Of a stretch of DNA of 5,101 bases, positions 5,014 through 5,101 are shown piece after piece. The notes below the pieces were generated by a model. That model was not told the origin of the DNA and did no database searches. It worked only from the letters and a program-made list of their open reading frames with translations. Source of the stretch: Candidatus Dormiibacterota bacterium (lineage in GTDB: Bacteria > Chloroflexota > Dormibacteria > UBA8260); assembly GCA_955652545.1 (NCBI GenBank), contig CATPCA010000151.1, positions 1-5,101 of the forward strand, given 5' to 3'. Each line of letters begins with the position of its first letter. Position 1 is the first letter of the stretch. The translations under genes were made by a program, and so were the position numbers.

Positions 5014-5101
5014 ATGAGTCCCCTGACGGTGGTCACCGCGGCCCCGGAGACGGCGTTCTCGCGGCTGGTCGCCGACTACCTCCAGGATCGCCGCGCCGGC
5101 G
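5014..5101 (+). CDS. N-terminus of an unidentified protein, possibly a tyrosine recombinase
   Basis: Twenty-nine residues are visible before the window ends, with no stop. After a short non-conserved head (MSPLTVVTAA) comes ETAFSRLVADYLQDRRAG, a predicted amphipathic helix. Such a helix, of the type LVxxYLxxRRA, is common at the start of the SAM-like core-binding domain of phage-type integrases and Xer recombinases. The position 149 bases after the end of a tRNA gene supports this, because such integrases often sit next to the tRNA they use as an attachment site. No catalytic residue is in view, so the identity is an inference; many other proteins start with a similar helix. The gene has its own near-consensus promoter and an SD, unlike its SD-less neighbours, which suggests a different origin. 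Confidence 0.5.
   Translation, partial: MSPLTVVTAAPETAFSRLVADYLQDRRAG

Overview
The window is GC-rich, with strong G/C preference at third codon positions. Most genes lack a Shine-Dalgarno (SD) sequence, and several have a TANNNT-like -10 hexamer a few bases before the start codon. That combination fits an actinobacterium or a related high-GC lineage that uses leaderless mRNAs. I cannot place it more closely. The leucyl-tRNA synthetase differs from the E. coli, Bacillus and mycobacterial forms I can recall, which hints at a deep-branching lineage.

Layout. 1-128 (minus) is the start of an unrecognised gene that runs off the left edge. It is divergent from 234-674 (plus), an ElaA-type GNAT acetyltransferase. 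A 180-base gap with three consecutive inverted repeats follows, then 855-1328 (plus), a second, unrelated GNAT acetyltransferase. That gene converges on leuS (1325-3766, minus), and the two stop codons overlap inside one CTAG. leuS is divergent from 3851-4753 (plus), an SMP-30/gluconolactonase-family protein. The 84-base gap between them holds a -10 element for each direction. A tRNA-Thr(CGT) gene lies at 4794-4865.

After the tRNA the character changes. About 130 bases have roughly 52% GC by hand count, with a cluster of short repeats and a near-consensus -35/-10 promoter. A reading frame with a proper SD then starts at 5014 and runs off the right edge. A tRNA gene followed by a compositional break and a gene with different translation signals is the classic outline of an integrated-element boundary. 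The 29 visible residues would suit the N-terminus of a tyrosine recombinase but do not prove it.

The genes do not form a pathway. leuS and the tRNA belong to translation, the two GNATs and the lactonase-like protein are stand-alone enzymes, and each appears to have its own promoter. I see no defence system, CRISPR array or biosynthetic cluster. The best lead for something less ordinary is the right edge.
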